Shown here: positions 1 to 9,363 of the stretch, piece after piece
Layout: every line of letters starts with the position of its first letter
Position numbering within the stretch: the stretch's first letter is position 1
Source of the DNA: Actinomycetospora termitidis
GTDB taxonomy: Bacteria; Actinomycetota; Actinomycetes; Mycobacteriales; Pseudonocardiaceae
NCBI RefSeq assembly: GCF_030286555.1
Contig: NZ_JASVWF010000005.1
Coordinates: 248,001 to 312,000 of the forward strand
DNA: 64,000 nt
Direction: 5' to 3'
The notes under the pieces: model-generated
Database searches by the model: none
Told to the model about the DNA's origin: nothing
The model's input: only the letters and a program-made list of their open reading frames with translations
Made by a program: the position numbers and the translations under genes

Positions 1-3000
1 CCCCGGCGCTGGCGAGGTGGCCGACGCCGGTGACGTCGAGCGACCACTCCGGCCCCGGCGGGTGGGCGAGGATCCGGCCCAGGACGTCGGCGCCGACGAG
101 GTCGAGGTCGCCGGTCACCTCGACGGTGGACCCGGTGACGTCCACCGACACGGCCTCGTCGGCGGGCACGACCTGGGGCGGCCGGATCCGGCCCCGGTCC
201 ACCGCGCGCCGTCCCGGCGGCACGGTGAACGAGACCGTGGTGCCGCCCGGTCCGCCGTCCACGACGACGTCGGAGGCCAGCGCGCGGATCATCGACAGTC
301 CCCGCCCGCGGTGTCCGGGATCCCGCGGGATGTCGCGCCACGCCCCGCGGTCGGTCACCCGCACCGCGACGCCGCCGTCGGGACGGGCGGCGACGTGCAC
401 GGTGACCTCCGACGACGAGGGCGGCACCGTCCCGTAGGCGTGCTCGACGGCGTTGGTGGCGGCCTCGCCGAGGGCGAGCTGCAGGTCCTCGACGACCTCG
501 TCGCGCAGGCCCGCGGGCACCGCCCACGCCCGCACCGCCCGGCGCAGCACCGCGAGCTCGGCCGGGTCGGCACGGAAGGTCGAATCGAGGGGGGCGGGGG
601 CGAGCCGGACGACGACGACGGCCACGTCGTCGATCGCCTCGGCCGGCGCGAGGGCGTCCAGGAGCACCGAGGCCACCGGCTCCGGGGCGACGTCGGTGCA
701 CGAGGCGGCGACCGCGAGCAGCCGGTCCAGCCCGTCGTCGAGGGACTCGCCGCGCCGCTCCACCAGGCCGTCGGTGTAGAGGACGATGTCGTCGCCCGGC
801 ACGATCCGGGTGACGCCCTCGGTGCGGGCGCGGCGCCGGTCGTGGGCGAGCCCGAGCAGGGGCCCGTGGCCGGCGGGGTCGGTGAGCAGCCGCGGGCCGT
901 CGGCGTCGACGAGCAGGGCGGGCAGGTGCCCGGCGCGCGCCCAGTGCACCTCGCCGCTGTCGGTGTCGACCACCAGGCAGATCGCGGTGGACGCCCGCGC
1001 GCCCGGCACCCGGGCCACGAGCCCGTCGAGCAGGTCCAGCGCCGGCCCGGGTCCGTGCCCCGCGAGCAGGTAGCCCGAGAGGGCGGTGCGCAGCTGTCCC
1101 ATCACCGCGGCCGCCGCGGTCCCCTGCCCCACCACGTCGCCGACGACCACCGCGACGTGGTGCGGGCCGACCTCCACGACGTCGTACCAGTCGCCGCCCG
1201 CCGAGGTCCCGACGGCGCCTGGCAGGTAGCGCACCGCGATGGGCAGCCGGGCCACCTCCGGCAGGGCCTGGGGCAGCAGCGACCGCTGCAGGGTCTGGGC
1301 GATCTCGTGCTCGGCGCGGTAGAGCCGCGCCCGGTCGAGGGCGACCGCACAGGGCTCGGCGAGGGACTGCAGCGTGAGCCGCTCGCCCGCGTCCAGTCGC
1401 CCGCGGGTGTCCCGGCCGACCGCGAGCGCCCCGACGACGCTGCCCGCCGCGATCAGCGGGATCGTCACCACCTTCTGCAGCCCGCGGTCGCGCATCAGCG
1501 CCACCAGCTCCGGGTCCTGCGCGTCCTCGGGCTCCCCCGGCTCGGGCTCGTGGACCCACAGCGAGCGTTCCGTGACGACGGCGCGGGTCAGCAGCGTGTC
1601 CGCCTCCAGCGGCACGACGTCGCCATGGGACCGGGCGGGCGCCACCACGGGGCGGCGGGTGACCATCCGCAGCTGTCGCTGGGCCGCGTCGTACTCGAAG
1701 ACGGCCACCTCGATGTCCTGTCCGAGCAGCTCCACGACGTGGTCGGTGGCGGCGCGGGCCACCTCGGCCGGGGTCGCGGCCGCGGAGAACGCGGCCGTCG
1801 CGTGGTGGACGATCGCGAGCCGGTGCGCGGCGCTGCGCTCGTCGGCGTAGAGCAGCGCGTTGTCCAGGCCGGGCAGGGTGCGGGCCACGACCTCGTCGAC
1901 GAGGGCCCGGTCGGCGTCCGTCCACGGCGCGCTGCGGCCGTCGCGGGCGAGCACGAGCACGCCGAGCGTGCGGTCGCGGACCCGGAGCACCCGCTGCAGC
2001 GTGCGCGGGTCGGGCTCCGGCTCGTCGTCGAGGACCGTGACGCGGTCGGCGAGGTGCGCGTCGTGCAGCACGCGGGACAGCTCACGCAGGCGTCCGGCCA
2101 CGGTGTCGGTGGACTCCATCGCCGCGCCCACCTCGGCGAGCAGCCGGGCCCGGTCGGCCTCCTGCAGGCGGGTCTCCACGTCGACGGCGGACCCGACCCA
2201 GCCGGTCGCCCGGCCGTCCGGTCCGGGCACGGGCGTCGCCTGCTCGACGAGCCGGTGGTAGGTCCCGTCGGCGTGCCGCAGGCGGAAGTCGGTCTCCCAG
2301 GCGCGGCCGAGCTCCCGGCCGCGCGCGACCAGCTCGTCGTAGCCCGCCCGGTCGTCGGGGTGGACCCCCTCGACCCAGCCCTCCCCGAGCTCGTCGGCCT
2401 GGTCCCGCCCCGTGAAGCGGCTCCACCCGGCGTTGAGGAAGACCCGCCGTCCGCGGGCGTCGGACACCCAGATCATGGCGGGCGCGAGGTCGGCCACCGC
2501 GGTGAAGCGGGCCTCCGCCTCGCGGCGCGACCGGCCGAGCTGCAGGTGCGCCTGCACGCGGGCCTGCAGCTCACCGGGTGAGAAGGGCTTCACCAGGTAG
2601 TCGTCGGCCTGGGCGGCCAGGCCCTCGACCGCGGCCTCCTCGCCGGCGCGGGCCGAGAGCAGCAGCACCGGGACCCGCGCCGTGCGGGGGTCCGAGCGCA
2701 GGGCCGTGAGCAGCGCCAGGCCGTCGCGGCCCGGCATCATCACGTCCGAGACGATCATGTCCGGCGGGTCGGCGAGGGCGAGCCGCAGGGCCTCCTCGCC
2801 GTCGGTCGCCGTCGTGACGGTGCAGCGCGGCGCGAGCAGGCGGGTGATGTAGGCCCGCATGTCCGCGTTGTCGTCGGCGACCAGGACCCGGCCGATGACC
2901 GCCGACCCGGCGGCGTCCGATCCGGAGGCGTCCGACCCGGTCGGCACCCAGAGCTCCGCCTCGTCGACGAGGGCGCGGGCGCGCTCCGTCGGGCCGGTGG

Positions 3001-4753
3001 CGTCGTCGTCGGTCGGGCCGGGCGCGGGGACCTCGCGGACCGGGAGCGTGACGGTGAAGGTGCTACCGACGCCGACCTCGCTGCGCACGTCGACCGACCC
3101 GCCGTCGAACTCGACGAGCTCGCGGACGAGGGCGAGCCCGATCCCGCTGCCCTCGGCGGAGCGGGCCCACGTGCCCTCGACGCGGTGGAACCGGTCGAAG
3201 AGCCGCGGCACCTCGTCGGCGGGGATCCCGATGCCGGTGTCGGTGACCGTGAGCACGGCGTGCCCGTCCTCGCGGCGCAGGCGGACCTCCACCCGACCCG
3301 TCCGCGTGTACTTCAGGGCGTTCGCGACGAGGTTGAGGACGATGCGCTCCCACCCGTCGCGGGCCACCGCCACGGGCACCGGCCAGGACGGCGCGTCGAC
3401 GACGTACTCCAGCCCTGCGCGCTGCATGGCCGAGGCGACCATCCCGGCGACGTCGACGGTGGCCCGCCCGAGGTCGAGCGGCAGCGGCGGCGAGCTCGCG
3501 CTGCCGGCCTGCAGCCGCGCCACCTCGAGCAGGTCGCCCACCAGCCGGGTCAGCCGCCGGGCGTTCCGGGCGACGACCTCGAGGTCGGCCCGCGCCCGGC
3601 CGGGAGCGAGGTCCGGGTCGGCGAGCAGCCCGTCGACCGGGCCGGCGATCAGCGTCAGCGGGGTGCGCAGCTCGTGGCTGGCGTCGGCGAAGAACCGCCG
3701 CCGGGCCTCGTCGAGCTCGGCGAGGGCCTCGGCGCGGCGCCGCTCGGACTCCGCGGCGCGCGCGTCGAGCACCCCCGAGGTGACCTGCCCCGCGACGAGC
3801 TCGACGAAGTCCCGGTACGGGTCGTCGAAGGCGAGGAAGCGGGAGAGGCCGACGACCAGGACGCCGAGCAGCTCCTCGGAGGCCGCGCCCGGCGCGCGCA
3901 GCGGCACCAGCGCCGCCCGGTCGCAGGTGTCGGGGACGTCCGCGCGCACGGACGACGGCAGGTCCACCACGGCGGTGCCCTCGCGGGCACGGGCCAGTGG
4001 CCAGGGGGATCCGGCGGCCGCGTCGGTCCGGCCGAGGTCGGCCGTCGGCGGCGCCGCGGCACCTCCCCGGGAGATGCCCATCGCCGCCGCCAGCTCCAGG
4101 ACGTCGGACGCCGCGCCGTCGGGGCGCAGGTAGACCAGGCCGAACGGCACGTCGCGGTGGTCGTCCCCGAGCACCTCCTGCGCGGCGCGGGCCACCTCGC
4201 CCGTGGTGCGCGCGGAGGTCATGGCCGAGGCGAGGTCGCGCAGGAACGCCATCCGACGCTCGGAGAGCACCCGCGGGGTGGTCTCGACGACCGCGCAGAA
4301 CAGCCCGTGCACGCGACCGTCCTCGTCGGCGAGCGGGCTGTAGGAGAACGTGTGGTAGGTCTCCTCGGGCCATCCGTGGCGTTCCAGGTGGAGCAGCAGG
4401 TCCTCGTCCCAGGTCGACTCGCCGTGGTCGATGACCGCCCGGACCTGCGGGGACACCGCGTCGTAGACCTCCGACCAGACCTCGCGGAACGGCCGGCCGA
4501 CGGCCCACGGGTGCTTCCCGCGCAGCGTGTCCCGCTGGTAGGAGTCGTTGTAGAAGAAGGTCAGCTCCGGGCCCCACGCCATCCACATGGAGAACCGCGA
4601 GGTCAGCAGCACCCGCACCACCGAGCGCAGGGACGTCGGCCAGTCCTGCGAGGGGCCGAGCGGGGTGGCCGCCCAGTCGACCGCCGCCATCGCCTCGGCG
4701 ACGCCCGCGCGTCCGGCGAACAGGGGGTCGACAGCCCCGTCCGTCCTGTCCAT
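1..4753 (-). CDS. Giant hybrid sensor kinase / PP2C phosphatase / RsbW-like / STAS protein (3' end outside window)
   Basis: The frame is open for 1584 codons from ATG 4753 to the window edge, so the C-terminus is missing. Reading it in order gives: N-terminal PAS-like region (about residues 40-150), GAF (160-330), HisKA with SHELRTPL (phospho-His about H360), HATPase_c, receiver with SDVMMPG (Asp about D670), PAS (740-865), two GAF-like segments (870-1130), SpoIIE/PP2C phosphatase with GGDWYD (about 1188), an RsbW-like ATPase with LGEAATNAVEHAYG, and the beginning of a STAS domain. PP2C, RsbW and STAS are the phosphatase, anti-sigma and anti-anti-sigma modules of stress-sigma partner switching; here they are fused to a two-component module. 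A -10 box TACTGT (about 4785-4790, minus) and a GGAG ribosome site precede the ATG. The protein is cytoplasmic, with no membrane segment seen. Function in general-stress signalling is inferred. Confidence 0.9.
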   Translation of the reverse strand, partial: MDRTDGAVDPLFAGRAGVAEAMAAVDWAATPLGPSQDWPTSLRSVVRVLLTSRFSMWMAWGPELTFFYNDSYQRDTLRGKHPWAVGRPFREVWSEVYDAVSPQVRAVIDHGESTWDEDLLLHLERHGWPEETYHTFSYSPLADEDGRVHGLFCAVVETTPRVLSERRMAFLRDLASAMTSARTTGEVARAAQEVLGDDHRDVPFGLVYLRPDGAASDVLELAAAMGISRGGAAAPPTADLGRTDAAAGSPWPLARAREGTAVVDLPSSVRADVPDTCDRAALVPLRAPGAASEELLGVLVVGLSRFLAFDDPYRDFVELVAGQVTSGVLDARAAESERRRAEALAELDEARRRFFADASHELRTPLTLIAGPVDGLLADPDLAPGRARADLEVVARNARRLTRLVGDLLEVARLQAGSASSPPLPLDLGRATVDVAGMVASAMQRAGLEYVVDAPSWPVPVAVARDGWERIVLNLVANALKYTRTGRVEVRLRREDGHAVLTVTDTGIGIPADEVPRLFDRFHRVEGTWARSAEGSGIGLALVRELVEFDGGSVDVRSEVGVGSTFTVTLPVREVPAPGPTDDDATGPTERARALVDEAELWVPTGSDASGSDAAGSAVIGRVLVADDNADMRAYITRLLAPRCTVTTATDGEEALRLALADPPDMIVSDVMMPGRDGLALLTALRSDPRTARVPVLLLSARAGEEAAVEGLAAQADDYLVKPFSPGELQARVQAHLQLGRSRREAEARFTAVADLAPAMIWVSDARGRRVFLNAGWSRFTGRDQADELGEGWVEGVHPDDRAGYDELVARGRELGRAWETDFRLRHADGTYHRLVEQATPVPGPDGRATGWVGSAVDVETRLQEADRARLLAEVGAAMESTDTVAGRLRELSRVLHDAHLADRVTVLDDEPEPDPRTLQRVLRVRDRTLGVLVLARDGRSAPWTDADRALVDEVVARTLPGLDNALLYADERSAAHRLAIVHHATAAFSAAATPAEVARAATDHVVELLGQDIEVAVFEYDAAQRQLRMVTRRPVVAPARSHGDVVPLEADTLLTRAVVTERSLWVHEPEPGEPEDAQDPELVALMRDRGLQKVVTIPLIAAGSVVGALAVGRDTRGRLDAGERLTLQSLAEPCAVALDRARLYRAEHEIAQTLQRSLLPQALPEVARLPIAVRYLPGAVGTSAGGDWYDVVEVGPHHVAVVVGDVVGQGTAAAAVMGQLRTALSGYLLAGHGPGPALDLLDGLVARVPGARASTAICLVVDTDSGEVHWARAGHLPALLVDADGPRLLTDPAGHGPLLGLAHDRRRARTEGVTRIVPGDDIVLYTDGLVERRGESLDDGLDRLLAVAASCTDVAPEPVASVLLDALAPAEAIDDVAVVVVRLAPAPLDSTFRADPAELAVLRRAVRAWAVPAGLRDEVVEDLQLALGEAATNAVEHAYGTVPPSSSEVTVHVAARPDGGVAVRVTDRGAWRDIPRDPGHRGRGLSMIRALASDVVVDGGPGGTTVSFTVPPGRRAVDRGRIRPPQVVPADEAVSVDVTGSTVEVTGDLDLVGADVLGRILAHPPGPEWSLDVTGVGHLASAG

Positions 4754-4844
4754 GCGTTCCGGCTCCTCAACTGCTCGGCGATCGACAGTACCCGCCGTCA
4801 CGGGGCACCCACTCGTGCGGCGACCCGGCGTCGGGACCGGGATC

Positions 4845-6593
4845 ATGCGTGCCATGACGGGACTGGGCGTCGACGGGACGTTCTCGGTGTGGGCTCCGGC
4901 GGCGGGGTCGGTGTCCGTGGTGGTCGACGGCGCGACCTGGCCGATGGCCGCCGACGAGGGGTGGTGGACCGCGACCGTCGAGGGGGCCGGGCCCGGCAGC
5001 CGCTACGCCTACGCGATCGACGGCGCCGACCCGCTGCCCGATCCCCGCTCCCGTCGGCAGCCCGACGGCGTCCACGCGGCCTCGCAGGTCTGGGCCCCTG
5101 GCTCCGTCCTTCCCGACGACGGGTGGACCGGCCGGTCCCTGGCGGGTTCGGTGATCTACGAGCTGCACGTCGGCACGTTCACCCCCGGCGGGACGTTCGA
5201 CAGCGCGGTGGAGCGCCTCGACCACCTCGCCGACCTCGGCGTGACGCTGGTCGAGGTGCTGCCCGTCAACGCCTTCGACGGCACCCGCGGCTGGGGCTAC
5301 GACGGCGTGCTGTGGTTCGCGGTGACCGAGAACTACGGCGGGCCGGACGCGTTCCGCCGGTTCGTCGACGCGTGCCACGAGCGCGGCCTGGGAGTCGTCC
5401 TCGACGTCGTCTACAACCACCTCGGGCCGTCCGGCGCCTACCTCGACCGGTTCGGCCCGTACTTCTCCGGGTCCAACGACTGGGGGTCCGCGCTCAACCT
5501 CGACGGGCCCGGCTCGGACACCGTCCGCGCCTACATCCTCGAGAACGTCGCGATGTGGTTCGCCGACTTCGGGGTGGACGCGCTGCGCCTGGACGCCGTG
5601 CACGCCCTGCGCGACAGCCGCGCGACCCACCTGCTCGAGGAGATGGCCGTCGTCGTACAGGGCCTGGAGGCGACGCTCGGTCGGCCGCTGACCCTCGTCG
5701 CCGAGTCCGACCTCAACGACCCGCGGCTGGTCACACCCCGCGAGGCGGGCGGGTACGGGCTCGACGCGCAGTGGTGCGACGACATCCACCACGCGCTGCA
5801 CTCCACCCTGACCGGAGAGACCCAGGGCTACTACGTCGACTTCGGCGAGCTGGAGACCCTGGGCCGGGTGCTGCGCGAGGCCTACGTGCACGCCGGGACG
5901 TGGTCGACGTTCCGCGGCCGCACCCACGGGCGGCCGGTCGACCTCGACCGTGTCCCCGGGTGGCGCTTCCTGGCCTATTTGCAGGACCACGACCAGATCG
6001 GCAACCGCGCCGGGGGCGACCGGCTCACCGCGACCCTCTCTCCCGGCCTGCTCGCCTGCGGGGCGGCGCTGGTGTTCTGCTCCCCGTTCACCCCGATGCT
6101 GTTCATGGGTGAGGAGTGGGGCGCGTCCACCCCGTGGGCGTTCTTCGTCGGGTTCGAGGACCCGGAGCTGCAGGACGCGGTGCGCGAGGGCCGGCGCCGG
6201 GAGTTCGCCGAGCACGGGTGGGGCGCCGAGGAGGTCCCCGATCCCACCGACGTCGCCACCTTCGAGCGCTCGCGCCTGGACTGGACCGAGGCCGAGGAGG
6301 GCCAGCACGCCTGGCTGCTCGAGGTGCACCGGGACCTGATCGCGCTGCGCCGCTCCGAGCGGGAGCTGGCCGACCCGCGCCTGGACCGGGTCCGGTGCGA
6401 CGTCGACGCCGGGGCGCGCACGCTGGTCCTGCACCGCGGGGCGCTGCGGCTCGTGGTCAACCTCGGCGCCGGTGAGGCCACCGTGGCCGTCGACGGGGCC
6501 ACCGAGGTGCTGTGGGCCCCGTTCGAGGTCGGGCTCTCCGAGGCCGCCGTCGTCCTGCCCGGCGAGTCGTGCGCGGTGGTCAGGACGTCCTGA
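4845..6593 (+). CDS. treZ: Malto-oligosyltrehalose trehalohydrolase
   Basis: This GH13 enzyme of 582 residues releases trehalose from maltooligosyl-trehalose, the second step of the TreY-TreZ route from glycogen. An N-terminal CBM48-like domain (FSVWAPAA) precedes the barrel. GH13 motifs are present: DVVYNHLGPSG, the nucleophile in LRLDAVHAL (about D250), the acid/base in LVAESDLNDPR (about E287) and LQDHDQIGNRAGGDR, all matching the family's spacing. Start ATG 4845 (alternatively 4854) fits the family length of about 580. It diverges from the signalling gene at 4753. No treY or treX lies nearby, which is unusual because they are commonly clustered; they may be elsewhere in the genome. Its 3' end overlaps the convergent acsA by 14 bp. 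Confidence 0.93.
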   Translation: MRAMTGLGVDGTFSVWAPAAGSVSVVVDGATWPMAADEGWWTATVEGAGPGSRYAYAIDGADPLPDPRSRRQPDGVHAASQVWAPGSVLPDDGWTGRSLAGSVIYELHVGTFTPGGTFDSAVERLDHLADLGVTLVEVLPVNAFDGTRGWGYDGVLWFAVTENYGGPDAFRRFVDACHERGLGVVLDVVYNHLGPSGAYLDRFGPYFSGSNDWGSALNLDGPGSDTVRAYILENVAMWFADFGVDALRLDAVHALRDSRATHLLEEMAVVVQGLEATLGRPLTLVAESDLNDPRLVTPREAGGYGLDAQWCDDIHHALHSTLTGETQGYYVDFGELETLGRVLREAYVHAGTWSTFRGRTHGRPVDLDRVPGWRFLAYLQDHDQIGNRAGGDRLTATLSPGLLACGAALVFCSPFTPMLFMGEEWGASTPWAFFVGFEDPELQDAVREGRRREFAEHGWGAEEVPDPTDVATFERSRLDWTEAEEGQHAWLLEVHRDLIALRRSERELADPRLDRVRCDVDAGARTLVLHRGALRLVVNLGAGEATVAVDGATEVLWAPFEVGLSEAAVVLPGESCAVVRTS

Positions 6594-8505
6594 GCGCCGC
6601 CCGGGCCTGGTCGAGCGCCGTCGGGTCGACGATGCTCGTCGTGTCCCCCGGCTCCCGGCCGGACGCGAGGTCGAGCAGGAGCCGGCGCAGGATCTTGCCG
6701 GAGCGCGTCTTCGGCAGCACCGACACCACGTGCACCCGCTGCGGCCGGGCGACCGGGCCGAGCTCGCGGGTCACGTGGGCGCGCAGGTCGGCGGTCAGGT
6801 CCTCGTCGGGCGTCGGCTCGCCGCGAGTGACGACGAAGGCTGTGACGGCCTGGCCCGTCGTCGGGTGCGGCGCGCCGATCACGGCCGACTCCCCGACCCG
6901 CGGGTGGCTGACGAGCGCGGACTCCAGCTCGATCGACGAGAGCCGGTGCCCGGAGACGTTCATGACGTCGTCCACCCGGCCCTGCAGCCAGACGTAGCCG
7001 TCGGGGTCGATCCGGGCGCCGTCGCCCGCGAGGTACCAGCCCTGCGCCCGGAACTTCTCGAAGTAGGACGAGACGTACCGGTCCGGGTCGCCCCACACGG
7101 TGCGCGCCGTCGCGGGCCACGGGCGGTCGACGACGAGCAGGCCGCCCTCGTCCGGCTCGGCGTCCGTGCCGTCCTCGCGCACCACCCGCACCGAGATCCC
7201 GGGCAGCGCCTGCGTGGCGGAGCCCGGCTTCAGCGGCGTCACCCCGGGCAGCGGCGCGACCATCGCCGCCCCGGTCTCGGACTGCCACCACGTGTCGACG
7301 ACCGGGCAGCGCCCGCCGCCGACGTGGGTGTGCAGCCAGCGCCACGCCTCCGGGTTGATCGCCTCGCCGACCGTCCCCAGCAGTCGCACCGACGACAGGT
7401 CGTGGCCGTCGGTGATCTCCGTGCCCCACGTCATGAACGTCCGCACCAGGGTCGGGGCGGTGTAGTACACGGTGACGCCGTAGCGGGCGATGATCTCGAA
7501 GTGCCGGCCGCGGTGCGGCGTGTCCGGGGTGCCCTCGTAGAGCACCTGGGTGACGCCGTTCGCGAGCGGGCCGTAGACCTCGTAGGTGTGCGCGGTGACC
7601 CAGGCGAGGTCGGCCTGGCACCAGTAGACGTCGTCCTCGCGGTGGTCGAAGCACGCCCACGCGGTCCACGCCGTCTGCGTGAGGTAGCCACCCATGGTGT
7701 GGACGAGGCCCTTGGGCCGCCCCGTCGTGCCGGAGGTGTAGATCAGGAAGAGCGGCGTCTCGGCGTCGAACGCCTCCGCCTCGTGGTGCTCCGGGCGGCC
7801 GTCGACGGCGTCGTGCCACCAGACGTCACGGCCGTCGGTCCACGGGACGTCCTGGCCGGTGCGGCGCACGACGAGCACGTGCTCCACGTCGGTGCCCGCC
7901 ACGGCTGCGTCCGCGTTCTCCTTCACGGCGACCGCCGTCCCGCGGCGGTACTGCCCATCGGTGGTGACGACGACCTTCGCCCGCCCGTCGGTCACGCGGA
8001 ACCGCAGCGCCTCGGCCGAGAACCCGCCGAACACCAGCGAGTGCAGCGCGCCGATCCGGGCGCAGGCCAGCATGACGACGACGGTCTCCACCAGCACGGG
8101 CAGGTAGACCACGACGACGTCGCCGCGCCGGACCCCGAGGTCGGTCAGGGCGTGGGCCGCCTGCGCGACCCGGCGCTGCAGGTCGGCGTAGGTGACCGCG
8201 ACCCGGTCCCCCGGCTCGCCCTCCCAGTACAGCGCGACCTTGTCCCCGCGCCCGGCCGCGACGTGCCGGTCGACGCAGTTGTGCGCGACGTTGAGGCGTC
8301 CGTCGGCGAACCAGGTGACGAATGGGTGGTCGGACCCGTCGTACCCGACCGTCGGCTCCCGCTCCCAGTCCAGCTCCCGGGCCCGCGCGAGCCAGAACGC
8401 GTCGAGGTCGGCGCCCGCCTCGGCGCGGAGCCGGGCGGCGTCGTCCGCGGTGACGTTGGCGGTGGCCGCGAGATCGGCCGGCGGGTCGAACAGCTCGTCG
8501 CTCAT
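6580..8505 (-). CDS. acsA: Acetyl-CoA synthetase (AMP-forming)
   Basis: A 641-residue ANL-superfamily enzyme converting acetate, ATP and CoA to acetyl-CoA, AMP and PPi; the length is typical of Acs. Visible motifs are the P-loop IYTSGTTGRPKG, the acetate-binding region around WWQSETG and the C-terminal PKTRSGKILRR, whose lysine (about K604) is the catalytic residue and the usual Pat acetylation target. ATG 8505 follows a purine-rich ribosome site (GGAGGGGAGG). A 27-bp inverted repeat lies 22 bp upstream. The small gene at 8578-8796 is co-directional upstream. Its end overlaps treZ tail to tail. Confidence 0.95.
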   Translation of the reverse strand: MSDELFDPPADLAATANVTADDAARLRAEAGADLDAFWLARARELDWEREPTVGYDGSDHPFVTWFADGRLNVAHNCVDRHVAAGRGDKVALYWEGEPGDRVAVTYADLQRRVAQAAHALTDLGVRRGDVVVVYLPVLVETVVVMLACARIGALHSLVFGGFSAEALRFRVTDGRAKVVVTTDGQYRRGTAVAVKENADAAVAGTDVEHVLVVRRTGQDVPWTDGRDVWWHDAVDGRPEHHEAEAFDAETPLFLIYTSGTTGRPKGLVHTMGGYLTQTAWTAWACFDHREDDVYWCQADLAWVTAHTYEVYGPLANGVTQVLYEGTPDTPHRGRHFEIIARYGVTVYYTAPTLVRTFMTWGTEITDGHDLSSVRLLGTVGEAINPEAWRWLHTHVGGGRCPVVDTWWQSETGAAMVAPLPGVTPLKPGSATQALPGISVRVVREDGTDAEPDEGGLLVVDRPWPATARTVWGDPDRYVSSYFEKFRAQGWYLAGDGARIDPDGYVWLQGRVDDVMNVSGHRLSSIELESALVSHPRVGESAVIGAPHPTTGQAVTAFVVTRGEPTPDEDLTADLRAHVTRELGPVARPQRVHVVSVLPKTRSGKILRRLLLDLASGREPGDTTSIVDPTALDQARAALRTS

Positions 8506-8526
8506 CGGGGATCCACCCTCCCCTCC

Positions 8527-8553
8527 GCGTCAGCAGTGCGGCCATGCTGACGC
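8527..8553. repeat. Inverted repeat upstream of acsA
   Basis: Perfect 9-bp arms GCGTCAGCA (8527-8535) and TGCTGACGC (8545-8553) are separated by 9 bases. It lies between the stop of the small gene at 8578 and the acsA ATG. It could be a terminator of the small gene, or an operator or leader hairpin for acsA. There is no T-tract, so I cannot decide. Confidence 0.5.
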
Positions 8554-8577
8554 CCGACGTCACAATCGGAGGGGGTA

Positions 8578-8796
8578 TCAGCCCGGGTCGCCGTCCCCGT
8601 CGATCAGCTCGTCGAGCGTGACGAAGAGCGGCTCGCCCCGTTCGGCCGCCCGTGCGCTCGCCCGGCGGGCGGCGGCCGCGATCCGGCCGAGCTCGTCGGA
8701 GGAGACCACCCGGGTCTGGACGACCTCGCCGTCGTCGTTCGTCAGGGTCACCGCGACGAGCCCGGTCTCGGGCTCCTCGGAGAAGGACAGGCCCAT
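8578..8796 (-). CDS. Small conserved-looking acidic protein, 72 aa
   Basis: I do not recognise this protein. It starts MGLSFSEEPETG, has a short beta-rich N-terminal half, then an alanine/arginine helix (IAAAARRASARAAERG) and an acidic end (DELIDGDGDPG). It is soluble and probably cytoplasmic. The start is well supported: a -10 box TAGGGT (8809-8804, minus strand) sits exactly 7 nt before ATG 8796, which predicts a leaderless transcript. It precedes acsA by 72 bp on the same strand and may be co-transcribed. It diverges from the acetyltransferase at 8825, so the two genes share a 28-bp intergenic gap. Confidence 0.7.
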   Translation of the reverse strand: MGLSFSEEPETGLVAVTLTNDDGEVVQTRVVSSDELGRIAAAARRASARAAERGEPLFVTLDELIDGDGDPG

Positions 8797-8824
8797 GACG
8801 GAGACCCTATCGGCGCGGGCGAGG

Positions 8825-9358
8825 ATGTCGGGCGTGACGACGACCCGGGAGACCCCGACCGACGGCGTCGTCACCCTGCGGGCGCTCGAGCCCGACGACG
8901 CCCCCGCCCTGCTCGCAGGCGAGGACGACGACCTCGTCCGGTGGCTCAGCGGCGCCCGCGGCACCGTGGACGGCGTGCGGCGCTGGATCGACGACTGCGC
9001 CGCCACGTGGACCGGCGACTGGTACGCGCCCGGCGCCGCGCTGGCCTGGGCGCTGTGCGACGCGTCGACCGCGGAGGTCGTCGGGACCCTGGAGGTGGAG
9101 CTCTCCGCCGTCGACCTCGAGCCCGGGGAGGCCAACCTGTCCTACGGCGTCCTCGCCGGCCGGCGCGGGCACCACTACGCGGCGCGGGGCGTGGCCCTCG
9201 TCCTGCCCTGGCTCGCGGCGCACACCGGCACCGCGACCGCCGTGATCCGGGTCGACCCGGCGAACGTCCACTCGCTGCGGGTGCCCCTCGACGCCGGGTT
9301 CCGGCGCGCCGGCCGGACCCGGCGGGGAGCCCGGTTCGTGGCACCGATCGCGCGCTGA
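8825..9358 (+). CDS. GNAT-family N-acetyltransferase (RimJ/RimL-like)
   Basis: A 177-residue acetyltransferase of the Acetyltransf_3 type. The N-terminal signature TLRALEPDDAPALLAGEDDDL, shortened here to its recognisable part VTLRALEPDD, is followed by beta strands with VGTLEVELS and an acetyl-CoA loop region (LSYGVLAGRRGHHYAARGV). A C-terminal VHSLRVPLDAGFRRAGR is the usual family ending, in which the residue normally read as Asn/Ser and the GF turn are kept. The canonical acetyl-CoA loop Q/RxxGxG/A is replaced by RRGHHYA. Substrate unknown; proteins or small amines are both possible. It is divergent from the 72-aa gene and tandem-facing with the patB-like gene, whose stop lies 5 bp beyond its own. 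Confidence 0.8.
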   Translation: MSGVTTTRETPTDGVVTLRALEPDDAPALLAGEDDDLVRWLSGARGTVDGVRRWIDDCAATWTGDWYAPGAALAWALCDASTAEVVGTLEVELSAVDLEPGEANLSYGVLAGRRGHHYAARGVALVLPWLAAHTGTATAVIRVDPANVHSLRVPLDAGFRRAGRTRRGARFVAPIAR

Positions 9359-9363
9359 CGTCC

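Noticed and set aside
17-2581. Long plus-strand open frame of over 850 codons
   Set aside because: It is antisense to the signalling gene; its translation is Arg/Gly/Pro/His-rich without any domain, the usual artefact of very high G+C.
3185-6112. Long plus-strand open frame spanning the kinase and treZ
   Set aside because: It lies antisense to the first gene and out of frame in treZ; no domain is seen and treZ is unmistakable in another frame.
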